This document shows, piece by piece, positions 26,427 through 36,039 of a DNA stretch of 64,000 bases. Both the position numbers and the translations under genes were made by a program. The DNA is taken from positions 1 through 64,000 of the forward strand of contig NZ_JAHLDM010000022.1 of assembly GCF_018861295.1 (NCBI RefSeq), in the 5' to 3' direction. Position 1 is the stretch's first letter. Each line of letters starts with the position of its first letter. This DNA comes from Clostridium_AD estertheticum_D. Lineage in GTDB: Bacteria > Bacillota > Clostridia > Clostridiales > Clostridiaceae. The notes beneath the pieces were generated by a model, which was not told the DNA's origin, searched no databases, and saw only the letters and a list, made by a program, of their open reading frames with translations.

Positions 26427-27902
26427 TTAATTGGTAGATTTTCCTTCTGGATATATCATTAATATCATCACCACAGTAAAAACAAAAGCAGGTGCTACAC
26501 TTAGTGGATTTGCCGAGGCCATAAAAGATTGCCCTGTAATATTTCCATAGCTCAACAGACAAATAACACCAATAATTCCAGGCCATTTAAACTCCTTAAA
26601 ATCTTTTTTCCTATTTTTAATAATGTCCAATACAGATTTTAATAAAGCGCCTATCCATGCTACCATAAATGCAAATGAAAATATAATCCCAAATTCTGTA
26701 ACTAAATCAAGTACAATATTATGAGCATCTATATACATTTTTTTAGGATTACCACCATATTCTAAGTAATAATATTTGAAATGCCCTGGTCCCACACCAA
26801 AATACGCATGATCTTTAATCATTCCAAGAGCTAACGCCCATATAGGTCTTCTATTTTTAGCCTCATCTATCAATCTATTCCATATTTTAGCATTGCTCGT
26901 AACAAGGCTTGCTGGACTGGTTATTTTAATACCATCTGCAATGCCCTCCACATCCCATCTATGCATAACATTATAAGTCATACAAGAAAATACAACAATA
27001 GAGATTAATATATACTTTTTCCAATTCTTTTTATCAATGACAATAGAAACAAAAAAGCATATTGCTAGTGTAAAAAGAATACCTCTTGATTTCTGACCAC
27101 AAAAATTGATTATTTGAATTAATAATAATAATTGATATATTTTATTATATTTCCCAGACAATTCTTTATTTAAAGCATAAAGTAATATAAATGGCATTAT
27201 CATTATTGTATATCCAAGCATAAAATTACTACCAAGTACTCCATAAAGATGCTGATTCACATGTCTAAAAATTAGATTATATATTGTAACTATTATATCT
27301 GGAATTGATGATAATGTAACTCCTATACATAAATAAAGCAATATATCCTTAAAAAAGTCTTTATTGTTTTTCTTATAACATAACATTCCAATGCTATATA
27401 CCATCATTGAGACTATGCTAAGTATCACGAGTTTAAATGCTTCTAAAACATGAATGCTTCCCACCGAAGATATTACTGCGAGTATTAACAAGATAACGTA
27501 TAATATGCTTATTTTTCTATATTTAGTTGTAAGTCTCGAAAGATCAAATTCACCATTTTTATATTCACGAATCATAGTGATTAAATATATAGCAAAGTAA
27601 GCTATATATAAGACTTGACCTATTTCATCCATATGCAACCTATGCATAATATAAAACACCATAGGTATTATGGGCATTGATATAGCGTAAATTTTACTTG
27701 CTGTAATAAAGTCTTTAAACATTAATATCAAACTACAAATTACAAATAACGTTACAAATATGCTACAGAGAAACATAAGCACATTTGATGTACCAATTTT
27801 TATAAATAGTCCTATTTCTATAATCATATATAATCCTAAAATTATATAAATATATTTTTTCATATAGTTATAATAATCCTTAAGGTCTCCTGTAAATTTC
27901 AT
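26427..27902 (-). CDS. O-antigen ligase/polymerase family membrane protein
   Basis: 491 residues with about twelve membrane segments and the ligase-type loop region MIKDHAYFGVGPGHFKYYYLEYG followed by DAHNIVLDLVTEFG. It is the second such protein in the locus. ATG 27902 is preferred over ATG 27908 because the latter touches the GGAGG ribosome site. It follows the deacetylase gene with a gap of only ten bases. Confidence 0.8.
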   Translation of the reverse strand: MKFTGDLKDYYNYMKKYIYIILGLYMIIEIGLFIKIGTSNVLMFLCSIFVTLFVICSLILMFKDFITASKIYAISMPIIPMVFYIMHRLHMDEIGQVLYIAYFAIYLITMIREYKNGEFDLSRLTTKYRKISILYVILLILAVISSVGSIHVLEAFKLVILSIVSMMVYSIGMLCYKKNNKDFFKDILLYLCIGVTLSSIPDIIVTIYNLIFRHVNQHLYGVLGSNFMLGYTIMIMPFILLYALNKELSGKYNKIYQLLLLIQIINFCGQKSRGILFTLAICFFVSIVIDKKNWKKYILISIVVFSCMTYNVMHRWDVEGIADGIKITSPASLVTSNAKIWNRLIDEAKNRRPIWALALGMIKDHAYFGVGPGHFKYYYLEYGGNPKKMYIDAHNIVLDLVTEFGIIFSFAFMVAWIGALLKSVLDIIKNRKKDFKEFKWPGIIGVICLLSYGNITGQSFMASANPLSVAPAFVFTVVMILMIYPEGKSTN

Positions 27903-27912
27903 TTTCATCCTC

Positions 27913-29346
27913 CTAAATAGTTTTCTCGTATTTTGAAATTATATCTCCTCCACTAGTAACATCGCAATTGCAAGTTTTAATATAATCATAAAACCACTGA
28001 AATATATCTCTAGAATGAATATTATATTCATTTGAAATTGCAGAATTATGCCACAATAAAACAAAAACACCCTTATGAATCTCAACTTTTTGAATCAATT
28101 CCTTAATATACTTTACGGATCCCGTAAAATCCAACTTCATGTATTGCATTAAAGAGCCATCCATAACTATTAATGGGATTTCCCATACCTCAACAATTCT
28201 ATCGTTTTTTAAATCATATGGTTTATAAGGTAAACAATATCCCCCCTTAAAACCAGCACGCTCCGGGAAACATAACGTAGTGTCATAATTAATTCCATGC
28301 TTCTCTTGAATTGACCAAGTTTTTTGAGCATTAAAACTTAAATAGTGCTGCCTAACCCCAACCTTCTCTAACCCAATAAAGTTTTTTTTAAATATCATAA
28401 ATTCTTTATTAAATAAGTTTTCATTATCAGATGTACCAAGCCCTGGATGAAATCCAATTTCATTTCTTCCATAAGATATTTGTTTTAAGATTTTTTTCAC
28501 TTTTTTATTAGTTGGGCTATAGCCCTTACCATCTGCCATAAAATAGAAGCTTGAATTATATCCCTTGCTTTTTTCCATAGTTAAAATCATATTAAAAGTA
28601 TCACAAGGGTCCTTCTCTATTTTACATAACTCTGTAGCTATGTATCCTTTGATTCGGCTTAAAACTTCTATTGGTTTTCTATCTATCAGTAAAATACTTA
28701 GTTGAAGCCTTACCTCCCGCAGAAAAGTCAAGTATTTACTAACCACATCTACATCATGTGACAATAATACTTGAAAGTTTTTCTCACCCCATAAATTCTT
28801 TTTTTTAATATCAAAATTATATTTAAGATTTATTGTATCTACAAACCATTGAATGCTCTCATTTACAACAGGCCTATTGAGTAAATCATGTATATACAAT
28901 GTACTTTTCTCTATATTAAACCTACCATACATATCATATTCATTTATGACGTATTCCTCATAACAAGTCAAAAAGAAAAAGCTAGCTTGAATAATGTCTA
29001 TATTAACAATAAATTTATTTTCCACACTTTTCATAAAATAGTCTTCGTCACTATTCATAAAAAAAACAGGTAATCCTTCATAGCTTTGTATATCAGTTGG
29101 AATTGATTTTAAAGTTAGGTATTCCTTTGAAAATAAAGGACCTTCTAATAATATCATATTTGCACAAATGTCGTTCCTAATATTTCCATAAGATATTACT
29201 AAATCAAAAATTTGGTTCAGACAATTAAAATCATTAGCACTAACTATTAAGACATCTACTTCATAATCCTGAAATATAGTATTAACTGTATATTCTATTT
29301 GATTTTTAAATGCCTCATTAAAATATATAAATGCTATATGTTTCAT
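27913..29346 (-). CDS. Polysaccharide deacetylase-family protein
   Basis: 477 residues. The C-terminal two thirds resemble NodB-fold deacetylases: SHDVDVVSKY supplies the metal-binding aspartates, EIGFHPG a histidine, and RQHYLSFN and DTTLCF follow. The first 180 residues are a separate N-terminal domain of unknown type. No signal peptide is seen, suggesting a cytoplasmic or atypical enzyme. It may remove an acetyl group from a lipid-linked glycan, but activity is inferred. Confidence 0.72.
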   Translation of the reverse strand: MKHIAFIYFNEAFKNQIEYTVNTIFQDYEVDVLIVSANDFNCLNQIFDLVISYGNIRNDICANMILLEGPLFSKEYLTLKSIPTDIQSYEGLPVFFMNSDEDYFMKSVENKFIVNIDIIQASFFFLTCYEEYVINEYDMYGRFNIEKSTLYIHDLLNRPVVNESIQWFVDTINLKYNFDIKKKNLWGEKNFQVLLSHDVDVVSKYLTFLREVRLQLSILLIDRKPIEVLSRIKGYIATELCKIEKDPCDTFNMILTMEKSKGYNSSFYFMADGKGYSPTNKKVKKILKQISYGRNEIGFHPGLGTSDNENLFNKEFMIFKKNFIGLEKVGVRQHYLSFNAQKTWSIQEKHGINYDTTLCFPERAGFKGGYCLPYKPYDLKNDRIVEVWEIPLIVMDGSLMQYMKLDFTGSVKYIKELIQKVEIHKGVFVLLWHNSAISNEYNIHSRDIFQWFYDYIKTCNCDVTSGGDIISKYEKTI

Positions 29347-29445
29347 ATAACGTCACCACTACCCCAATTCACACTATTAATTGTATTATTCCTTCTATTT
29401 TTTATTTTTAATAACAAAGTTGTTTCAAACTATAACATAATATCA

Positions 29446-30525
29446 CTATTTATCAATATTGACCAGTTTTTTATATAAATTGTCCATGATTTTTGCATTG
29501 TTAATCCAACTATACTTCTCAAGAACTAACTTTCTTGCATTTTTTGAGAATTCCATCATTTGTACTTCATTTTCAATAATTTTAATGATTTTTAATTTTA
29601 TATCTTCACTACTTTTTTGCTTTATTATAAAACCATTATAATTATCAAAAATTATCTCTTTTAATCCACCTACGTTAGTAGCAAGTATTGGCCTTTCACA
29701 TGCACACGCCTCAACAGCTGAAACCCCAAAGCTCTCACTTAACGAAGGTAGACATACGATGTCCATCATATTTATATATTCAGGTACTTTATCATTATCT
29801 ATTTTTCCTGTAAAAGTAACATTAGAATTAATACCTAGTTCATTTACTAATGATTCGAGTTTAATTTTTTGGGTACCATCGCCAACAATTAAAAGCTTTA
29901 ATTCTTTGCTCCCTTGGTATTCACGTATAACCTTTGAAAAGCCCTCAATAAGATACTCTATTCCATATATTTTTTCTAATCCCTTAATAACCCCTATTGT
30001 AATATTACTCCTACTTAATACAGGTGTGTAACATTTGAATTTGTCTATATCTACACCAAATGGAGTTATTATAATGTCTTTGTTATAATATTTTCTTGTT
30101 TCCTCAGCCATATTATAGCTTGTAGAACAGACTTTGTCTGATCCTTTCAATATATACTTAAGTAACAATTCTTTAGCAATGTTCCCTTTAGGAAACTCAT
30201 ATACATCACTACCCCATACAGAAATTATAAAAGGGTGAAAATTGCACATTCTCCCATAAAGTCCGTAACTAGTGGCATAATGACTATGCAATATGTCCGG
30301 ATTGATCTCTTTCACTAATTTTTTAATATCTTTAATTAGTAAAAAGTAACTTAATTTATTTTTAGATATACTTCTCAGTACATGCACATATACATTACTT
30401 TCATAAATATAATCTGTTTTTCTCATAGAAATTATATGAATCTCATTATAAATACTAGAGAAATATTGAGCCCATTTTCTGGTATGTATACTTTGTGCAT
30501 CTGCTAAGAAACAAATTTTTACCAT
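29446..30525 (-). CDS. GT4 glycosyltransferase
   Basis: 359 residues with complete GT-B fold. It contains ILHSHYATSYGLYG, the SVWGSDVYEFP acceptor-side block, and SLSESFGVSAVEACACERP with the paired glutamates of the donor site. TAGGAGGAA precedes the ATG. It lies between the deacetylase and a large GT-B protein, all on the minus strand. Donor and acceptor are unknown. Confidence 0.85.
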   Translation of the reverse strand: MVKICFLADAQSIHTRKWAQYFSSIYNEIHIISMRKTDYIYESNVYVHVLRSISKNKLSYFLLIKDIKKLVKEINPDILHSHYATSYGLYGRMCNFHPFIISVWGSDVYEFPKGNIAKELLLKYILKGSDKVCSTSYNMAEETRKYYNKDIIITPFGVDIDKFKCYTPVLSRSNITIGVIKGLEKIYGIEYLIEGFSKVIREYQGSKELKLLIVGDGTQKIKLESLVNELGINSNVTFTGKIDNDKVPEYINMMDIVCLPSLSESFGVSAVEACACERPILATNVGGLKEIIFDNYNGFIIKQKSSEDIKLKIIKIIENEVQMMEFSKNARKLVLEKYSWINNAKIMDNLYKKLVNIDK

Positions 30526-30583
30526 CGATTTCCTCCTATTCTTTTATACTATTTAAGCATAAACAAGAGTCTTAGAAAATTAA

Positions 30584-32344
30584 TTATAAATCACCATTTT
30601 TAACTGTCCCTTTAAAACTCTTATATGGATTTTCTATAATACTTATTATTCTATCTGTTACTTTTCCATCTAACTTATAAAAATTTTCAGTAATATACTT
30701 TTTCATGTTATTGTTTAAAGTAATATTTTCTAAATTTATTTTTACCATATATTCCAAAAGTTCATTTTCATCCTTAACACCAAATGAGACTCCATCTTTA
30801 ACAAACCCACCAGCATCGTTATATTTAGGAAGGATTATACAAATAGATGGTTTATTCATAAGAGCAGCTTCTACAACTACGGTTGAATGTACACTTATTA
30901 TGAGATCACTCCATTTAATTAATTCATACAAATCTCCATCTTTCATTATTTCACAGTTTTTTATATGAAATTTTTCCACCATAGCTTCATAAAATTCGAA
31001 GTTTAAATCTGCAGGGTGAAGTTTTATAATTAATTTATAGTCTTCCTTCATTAAACTTAGTGCCTTAAATAACATTATAGTAGCAGGTTCAAGTAAATCC
31101 CTAAAGTATTGAGTTGCATAAACTATTTTTAGCATTCCACTTCTTTTAATGGTTTTTAAATATCCATTTTGAACTAAGGTGTCTGTTCTTACTTGTCCAA
31201 CAACACTAACATTTTCTTTATTATACACGTTTGTATGAGATATTAATAAGTTTTTATAGTTTTCTCCCCAGACGAATGTATGTTTAGGAACTAACACCTC
31301 TTTATACTTTGAATTAATTATATAAGTAGATGATGTTTCATTTATTATTCCATGTTGTACAGCATAAGTATCTATTTTAAACCTATTGCCTGCCGCTATA
31401 AAACATCGTCCTCTATCTCCCTCTCCAACTACTAAACATTTCTTAATCTTTAATTTGTCAATAAATTTTTCTGCTACTAGAAGCTCATATAAATATGAAT
31501 AATAGTTTTGTCTTAAATTCTTCATTACGTAATTAAGCATAACATTTTTAAGATTTAGTTCATTGAAATGAAAATCTAATTTATTAATATAAATTAAATT
31601 ATCAACTATTAAGCTAATATTTATATATTTTTTAGATTTAAGTCTTTTGTAAAAAATAAATAATTCGAATGGCACAAAATTTTCATGATAATTTAGGGTC
31701 TTATCTATAATATATTTATTATTTAACTGTTGAAAATTTATAACATTATAATTTTCTTTTAATTTATCTATAACTTGTCCTAATTGAGTATCGTAATAAC
31801 CATTTTTATTACCTTTAACAGGATTTAAATCTGAAGCATGCGAAATAACTAGGAATGGTTGTTTACATTGCTTTTTATTAAGGAGTGAATTATTTAATAA
31901 AAATTTAGAATAGCTCCCTATGCCTCTTATAAATCTTCTAAATAACTTGACTTTGCTTACTTGACGAATGTTTTTTTTGCTATATATTTTATTACATTTA
32001 ATATTAAAAACATCATCACAAACCTTTTCCATAATGTCATCATCTGTCTCTACTTCTAAATCTTCATTAATTTTATTCTTTGTATTCATTATAACCATAA
32101 TACAAAAGATCAAACCATTCAATTTTCTGTATATTGTAGGTCTATCGAACACATATAAGGGTACGTTATCATATAAATATAATTCTTCAAGTTTTAACCC
32201 ATTAACTTTTTGATTTTCTAAGTAGCTTAAATATTTGAAGGCTTCATCTTCTATGTTTATATTCCCTATATATTCAAATAAACCTATAACCTTACCATTA
32301 ATTATTAATTCTTTTTTTTGTGCTGTATAGATTAATTTAACCAT
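30584..32344 (-). CDS. Large GT-B-like polysaccharide biosynthesis protein
   Basis: 586 residues. The N-terminal 150 residues match nothing I recognise. The C-terminal part resembles the CDP-glycerol glycerophosphotransferase/epimerase GT-B fold: YAVQHGIINETSS, a KLHPADLNFEFY block and SVHSTVVVEAALMNKPSI, where H, S and E residues usually line the nucleotide site. It may transfer a sugar or polyol-phosphate, or a nonulosonic acid, onto the glycan. The function is not established. Confidence 0.62.
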   Translation of the reverse strand: MVKLIYTAQKKELIINGKVIGLFEYIGNINIEDEAFKYLSYLENQKVNGLKLEELYLYDNVPLYVFDRPTIYRKLNGLIFCIMVIMNTKNKINEDLEVETDDDIMEKVCDDVFNIKCNKIYSKKNIRQVSKVKLFRRFIRGIGSYSKFLLNNSLLNKKQCKQPFLVISHASDLNPVKGNKNGYYDTQLGQVIDKLKENYNVINFQQLNNKYIIDKTLNYHENFVPFELFIFYKRLKSKKYINISLIVDNLIYINKLDFHFNELNLKNVMLNYVMKNLRQNYYSYLYELLVAEKFIDKLKIKKCLVVGEGDRGRCFIAAGNRFKIDTYAVQHGIINETSSTYIINSKYKEVLVPKHTFVWGENYKNLLISHTNVYNKENVSVVGQVRTDTLVQNGYLKTIKRSGMLKIVYATQYFRDLLEPATIMLFKALSLMKEDYKLIIKLHPADLNFEFYEAMVEKFHIKNCEIMKDGDLYELIKWSDLIISVHSTVVVEAALMNKPSICIILPKYNDAGGFVKDGVSFGVKDENELLEYMVKINLENITLNNNMKKYITENFYKLDGKVTDRIISIIENPYKSFKGTVKNGDL

Positions 32345-32368
32345 TAAATTCCATCCTACTCTTTTGAT

Positions 32369-33784
32369 TTATTTTTGCATTAATCTTTTACTAATCTTTT
32401 TAATCTGATAACCTAATATAACTAATATTGTTATCAAAATTCCATATCTTAAAATCAAATTGTTTTTCACTATATAAAACATAACACTACTTAATACTAT
32501 TGATGTAATACCATATGCAAAAGGTTTAAAAGTATATATTCTTACATCAAATATGCGTATGGATATAATATAATGATATAAAAACAATATAACATATGCT
32601 ATTATTGTTGTCCAAGTAGCCGCAACTGCACCATACCTTGGTATCATGATGTAATTTAAAACAACATTTGCTAAAGCTGCAATAAGTGTTCCAAGGGAAA
32701 GTAATTTTGTATTTTTAGTATAAAACTCCAGATTAACTGGTATGCTGTATAAAAATTGAAAATAATATCCAACCATTATTAATGGTACATAATTTAATCC
32801 ACCATAAAAATCTGATGATCCCATTAGTTTCCCTATTTCAGGTGATATAAATATTAACACAAATCCCATAACAGAAAATAATGCAATATAATATTTAATT
32901 TTAAGTCTTATATCATCATAATTTTTTTCTTTCATATTTTCATAAAACCAAGGTACCCAAGCTTTGTTACAAGCTAGCCACACAAAGTACATTATCATTC
33001 CTATCTTATATGCAAAACTGTATATTCCGGCAGCACTTGACCCTAACATACTGTTTATCATTACTGTATCCACTGACTGCAATATTACACCTGATAACAG
33101 ATGTACAATTGCCGGTATCGATAATATTAAAGCATACTTCCAGTATTTAAAATTAATTAGTTTTTTTCCTTTTCTCATTGCAATTATATATAAAACTGTT
33201 CCATAAAGTATAGCAACAATAAGTAAAGAACCAATCCTACCATAATATTTATCTGTTTTTAAATTATATATAAGAATTATAGCCAAAATTGTATTTAAAA
33301 TAGCACCACTTATTGATATTAGTAGATATTTTTTATACTTATATTCAGCATTTAATTTTGCATTAGAAAAATCCACAATAAATCCAAAAAAACTTTGAAT
33401 GATAAGACACATAACTAATATAGAATTCAAATTAATAATAGAACCTATTTGCTTTTTAAATATAAATACAATTATAAACCAGAAAATAGCAAACAAGGTA
33501 GCCAAAAAAAGTATCGACGAGGCAAACTCATCATATCTTTCTTTAAAATCCACTTTTGCATTATTAACTGTAGCAAGGAGTCCTAATGTAATTAAAGTAG
33601 TAAAAACGGAAAGCCATGTAGTATATACATTAACTATTCCAAAGTCAGCAGTCCCAAGCATACGCGTAAAAATAAACATAGTTATAAATGAAATACCTTG
33701 AACAAAAAAGGTTCCTATAGTAAACCAAATTCCGCTTTTTACTAATCTACTTTGGTATAGTTTTTTTAAAAAATCAATGTTCAT
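32369..33784 (-). CDS. Wzx-type polysaccharide flippase
   Basis: 471 residues with about 12-14 membrane segments in the MOP superfamily, Wzx/RfbX branch. The N-terminal WFTIGTFFVQGISFITMFIF and following FTRMLGTADFGIVN are typical. It should export the lipid-linked repeat unit. AGGAG lies nine bases before the ATG. It begins a segment after the legionaminic acid operon terminator; its upstream leader carries a 22-base tandem repeat. Confidence 0.85.
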   Translation of the reverse strand: MNIDFLKKLYQSRLVKSGIWFTIGTFFVQGISFITMFIFTRMLGTADFGIVNVYTTWLSVFTTLITLGLLATVNNAKVDFKERYDEFASSILFLATLFAIFWFIIVFIFKKQIGSIINLNSILVMCLIIQSFFGFIVDFSNAKLNAEYKYKKYLLISISGAILNTILAIILIYNLKTDKYYGRIGSLLIVAILYGTVLYIIAMRKGKKLINFKYWKYALILSIPAIVHLLSGVILQSVDTVMINSMLGSSAAGIYSFAYKIGMIMYFVWLACNKAWVPWFYENMKEKNYDDIRLKIKYYIALFSVMGFVLIFISPEIGKLMGSSDFYGGLNYVPLIMVGYYFQFLYSIPVNLEFYTKNTKLLSLGTLIAALANVVLNYIMIPRYGAVAATWTTIIAYVILFLYHYIISIRIFDVRIYTFKPFAYGITSIVLSSVMFYIVKNNLILRYGILITILVILGYQIKKISKRLMQK

Positions 33785-33802
33785 ATCTGTCTCCTATCTA
33801 CC

Positions 33803-33868
33803 TTAACCATCACCTTCGGTGCTGTTAATCATCACCTCTGGTGCTGTTAATCATCATCTTTTGCGACA
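33803..33868. repeat. Three tandem 22-base repeats
   Basis: Units at 33803-33824, 33825-33846 and 33847-33868 begin TTAAYCATCA. The first two differ at three positions; the third has diverged further. On the minus strand units one and two each contain a short CACC/GGTG inverted repeat. They lie in the leader of the flippase gene, downstream of the legC terminator. Confidence 0.7.
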
Positions 33869-33876
33869 TTAAAAAG

Positions 33877-33901
33877 CAAGAAATAACAAAGTTATTTCTT
33901 G
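33877..33901 (-). terminator. Terminator of the legionaminic acid operon
   Basis: A perfect 11-bp stem (33877-33887 and 33891-33901) with a three-base loop overlaps the legC stop codon and is followed on the minus strand by C then five T residues. Confidence 0.82.
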
Positions 33902-34995
33902 GAGTTTTTTATTAGTTCACATACCGCTTTTATGTCCTCTTTTTTAAGTCCTACAGAACTTGGAAGATTTATTCCTCGTGCATATAACTCATTCGTAACA
34001 GCTAAATCCCCGTGTTTACTTCCCTTATATGGAGGCATATCATGGATAGGCATAAAGAAAGGTCTCGCCTCTATTTTCTCTGCATTTAATTTTTGTATAA
34101 GTTCATCACGAGTTATACCATATTCATCTTCAACTAGGATTGAATATAACCAATAACAGTTTTCTACATTTTCTCTTTCAGCAGGCAATGTAATTCCTTT
34201 AATTTCACCTAGAAGCTGGTTATAATAAGTTGCATTTTCTCTTTTAGTTTTTAAATACTCTTTAACATTTTCAAGTTGAGCTACTCCAAATGCAGCTAAA
34301 AGATTTGGCATTCTCATATTGTATCCTATTTCTGAATGGTAAAACGCTTTATTATCAGTAACCACTTTTGTTTGAGTAGATAAAAATTTTGCTCTTTCGC
34401 CATATTCTAAATTGTTAGTTACAAGCATTCCACCTGCTCCAGTAGTTATAAGCTTATTACCATTAAAACTAAAACAACCTATGTCACCTATAGTTCCTGC
34501 CATTTTTCCGTTGCAAGTAGAACCTAGCGATTCTGTTGCATCTTCTATAACAAATAAATTATGTTTTTTCGCTATTTGCATTACTTTAACCATGTCTACA
34601 GGATGACCATAAATATGTACTGGCATTATAGCTTTTGTTTTAGACGTTATCAATTCTTCTATTTTATCAGCATCCATAACAAATGTGTCACGACATACAT
34701 CTACAAAAACAGGCTCTGCACCTACATATTTTATAGTATTAACTGGAGATATAAATGTAAGTGATGGGACTATAACCTCGTCTCCATCTCCTATTCCAAG
34801 TGTTAATAATGCTAATTGAAGCGCAGCCGTACCATTCATTGTAACTACAGCACTTTTACTCTCTACATATTCACTAAATTTTTTTTCAAATAAATTAACA
34901 TAACTTCCTACTGAAGATACCCAATTAGTATCTATACATTCTTTAACATATTTGAGTTCATTGCCTCTAATCTCTGGTATACATAAAGGTATCAT
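33892..34995 (-). CDS. legC: Aminotransferase of legionaminic acid synthesis (DegT family)
   Basis: 367 residues of the DegT/DnrJ/EryC1 PLP family. The PLP lysine is K181 in FSFNGNKLITTG, and VPSLTFISPVNTI and EDATESLGS are typical blocks. In the known pathway LegC aminates the 4-keto intermediate made by LegB to give a 4-amino-4,6-dideoxy sugar nucleotide. It lies directly downstream of legB, and the other five pathway genes precede it. TAGGAGG lies upstream of the ATG. It is also the only sugar aminotransferase in the window. Confidence 0.88.
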   Translation of the reverse strand: MIPLCIPEIRGNELKYVKECIDTNWVSSVGSYVNLFEKKFSEYVESKSAVVTMNGTAALQLALLTLGIGDGDEVIVPSLTFISPVNTIKYVGAEPVFVDVCRDTFVMDADKIEELITSKTKAIMPVHIYGHPVDMVKVMQIAKKHNLFVIEDATESLGSTCNGKMAGTIGDIGCFSFNGNKLITTGAGGMLVTNNLEYGERAKFLSTQTKVVTDNKAFYHSEIGYNMRMPNLLAAFGVAQLENVKEYLKTKRENATYYNQLLGEIKGITLPAERENVENCYWLYSILVEDEYGITRDELIQKLNAEKIEARPFFMPIHDMPPYKGSKHGDLAVTNELYARGINLPSSVGLKKEDIKAVCELIKNSKK

Positions 34996-35030
34996 TATAA
35001 AAGCCTCCTATTTTTCAAATTATTCTTTTA

Positions 35031-36023
35031 CTAAACGTTGTATATGTCTGTTTTAAAATACTGCATATTGTTTTTTATCCACTCTATTGTTGCGCAAAGA
35101 CCCTCGTCTATATTGTAATTAGGCTTCCAGCCTGTTAATTCTTTAATTTTAGTGTTATCAGCCCATAGTCTATTAACTTCACTGTTTGTAGGCCTTAATC
35201 TCTCATCATCGCAAATAATTTTTACATCTTTACCTATTATCTTTATTATTTTTTTAACTGTTTCTCCTATAGTTATTTCATAGTTTGAACCAGCATTTAT
35301 AACTTCACCAATAGTCTTTTCACTTTCTGCTATTTTTATGAAAGCCTCAGCAGTGTCTTTAACAAAGTTAAAATCTCTAGTTGGCGTTAAACTTCCAAGT
35401 TTTATTTCCGTTTTTCCTGCGAGTATCTGTGATATTATTGTTGGAATTACAGCCCTTGCAGATTGTCTTGGTCCATAAGTATTAAATGGCCTTATAGTTG
35501 CTATAGGCATATTAAAACTTTTATAGTAACTTTCTGCCATTTTGTCTGCTCCTATTTTTGATGCTGAATATGGAGATTGACCTTGCATTGGATGTTTCTC
35601 ATCAATTGGGACATAAAGGGCTGTACCATAAGTTTCAGACGTGGATGTATGTACAATTTTTTCTACGTCGTATTCCCTGCATGCTTCTAAGACATTAGTA
35701 GTACCTTCAACATTTGTTCTTACATAAGCCATAGGTGATAAATAAGAATACGGGATTGCAATAAGTGCAGCAAGATGAAATACTACTTCTTGACCTTTTA
35801 TAATTCTTTTCATTCCATCGTATTCCCTTATATCGCCAGTAACAACTTTTATATTGTCTTTAATCTTCTTATCAAAAGTATCAATCCATCCCCAGTTATT
35901 GAATGAGTTATATTGAGCGAGTGCCGTAACATCTGCTCCAAGTTCCACTAATCTTTCCGTTAAATGACTTCCTATAAAACCTTCTGCGCCAGTAATTAAA
36001 ACTTTTTTCCCTTGCCAATTCAT
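35031..36023 (-). CDS. legB: NAD-dependent 4,6-dehydratase LegB
   Basis: 330 residues, extended short-chain dehydrogenase fold. The NAD motif GAEGFIGSH lies at 12-20, TSTSETYG at 127-134 and the catalytic YSASK at 152-156. The N-terminal MNWQGKKVLITGAEG is typical of LegB. It converts GDP-GlcNAc (or the UDP form in some species) to the 4-keto-6-deoxy derivative. The adjacent guanylyltransferase-type gene favours the GDP route. AAAGGGG lies before the ATG. Confidence 0.9.
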   Translation of the reverse strand: MNWQGKKVLITGAEGFIGSHLTERLVELGADVTALAQYNSFNNWGWIDTFDKKIKDNIKVVTGDIREYDGMKRIIKGQEVVFHLAALIAIPYSYLSPMAYVRTNVEGTTNVLEACREYDVEKIVHTSTSETYGTALYVPIDEKHPMQGQSPYSASKIGADKMAESYYKSFNMPIATIRPFNTYGPRQSARAVIPTIISQILAGKTEIKLGSLTPTRDFNFVKDTAEAFIKIAESEKTIGEVINAGSNYEITIGETVKKIIKIIGKDVKIICDDERLRPTNSEVNRLWADNTKIKELTGWKPNYNIDEGLCATIEWIKNNMQYFKTDIYNV

Positions 36024-36039
36024 TTAATCTACCCCTTTT

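Noticed and set aside
33803..33868. CRISPR-like repeat
   Set aside because: The units are directly adjacent with no spacers, and only three copies exist.
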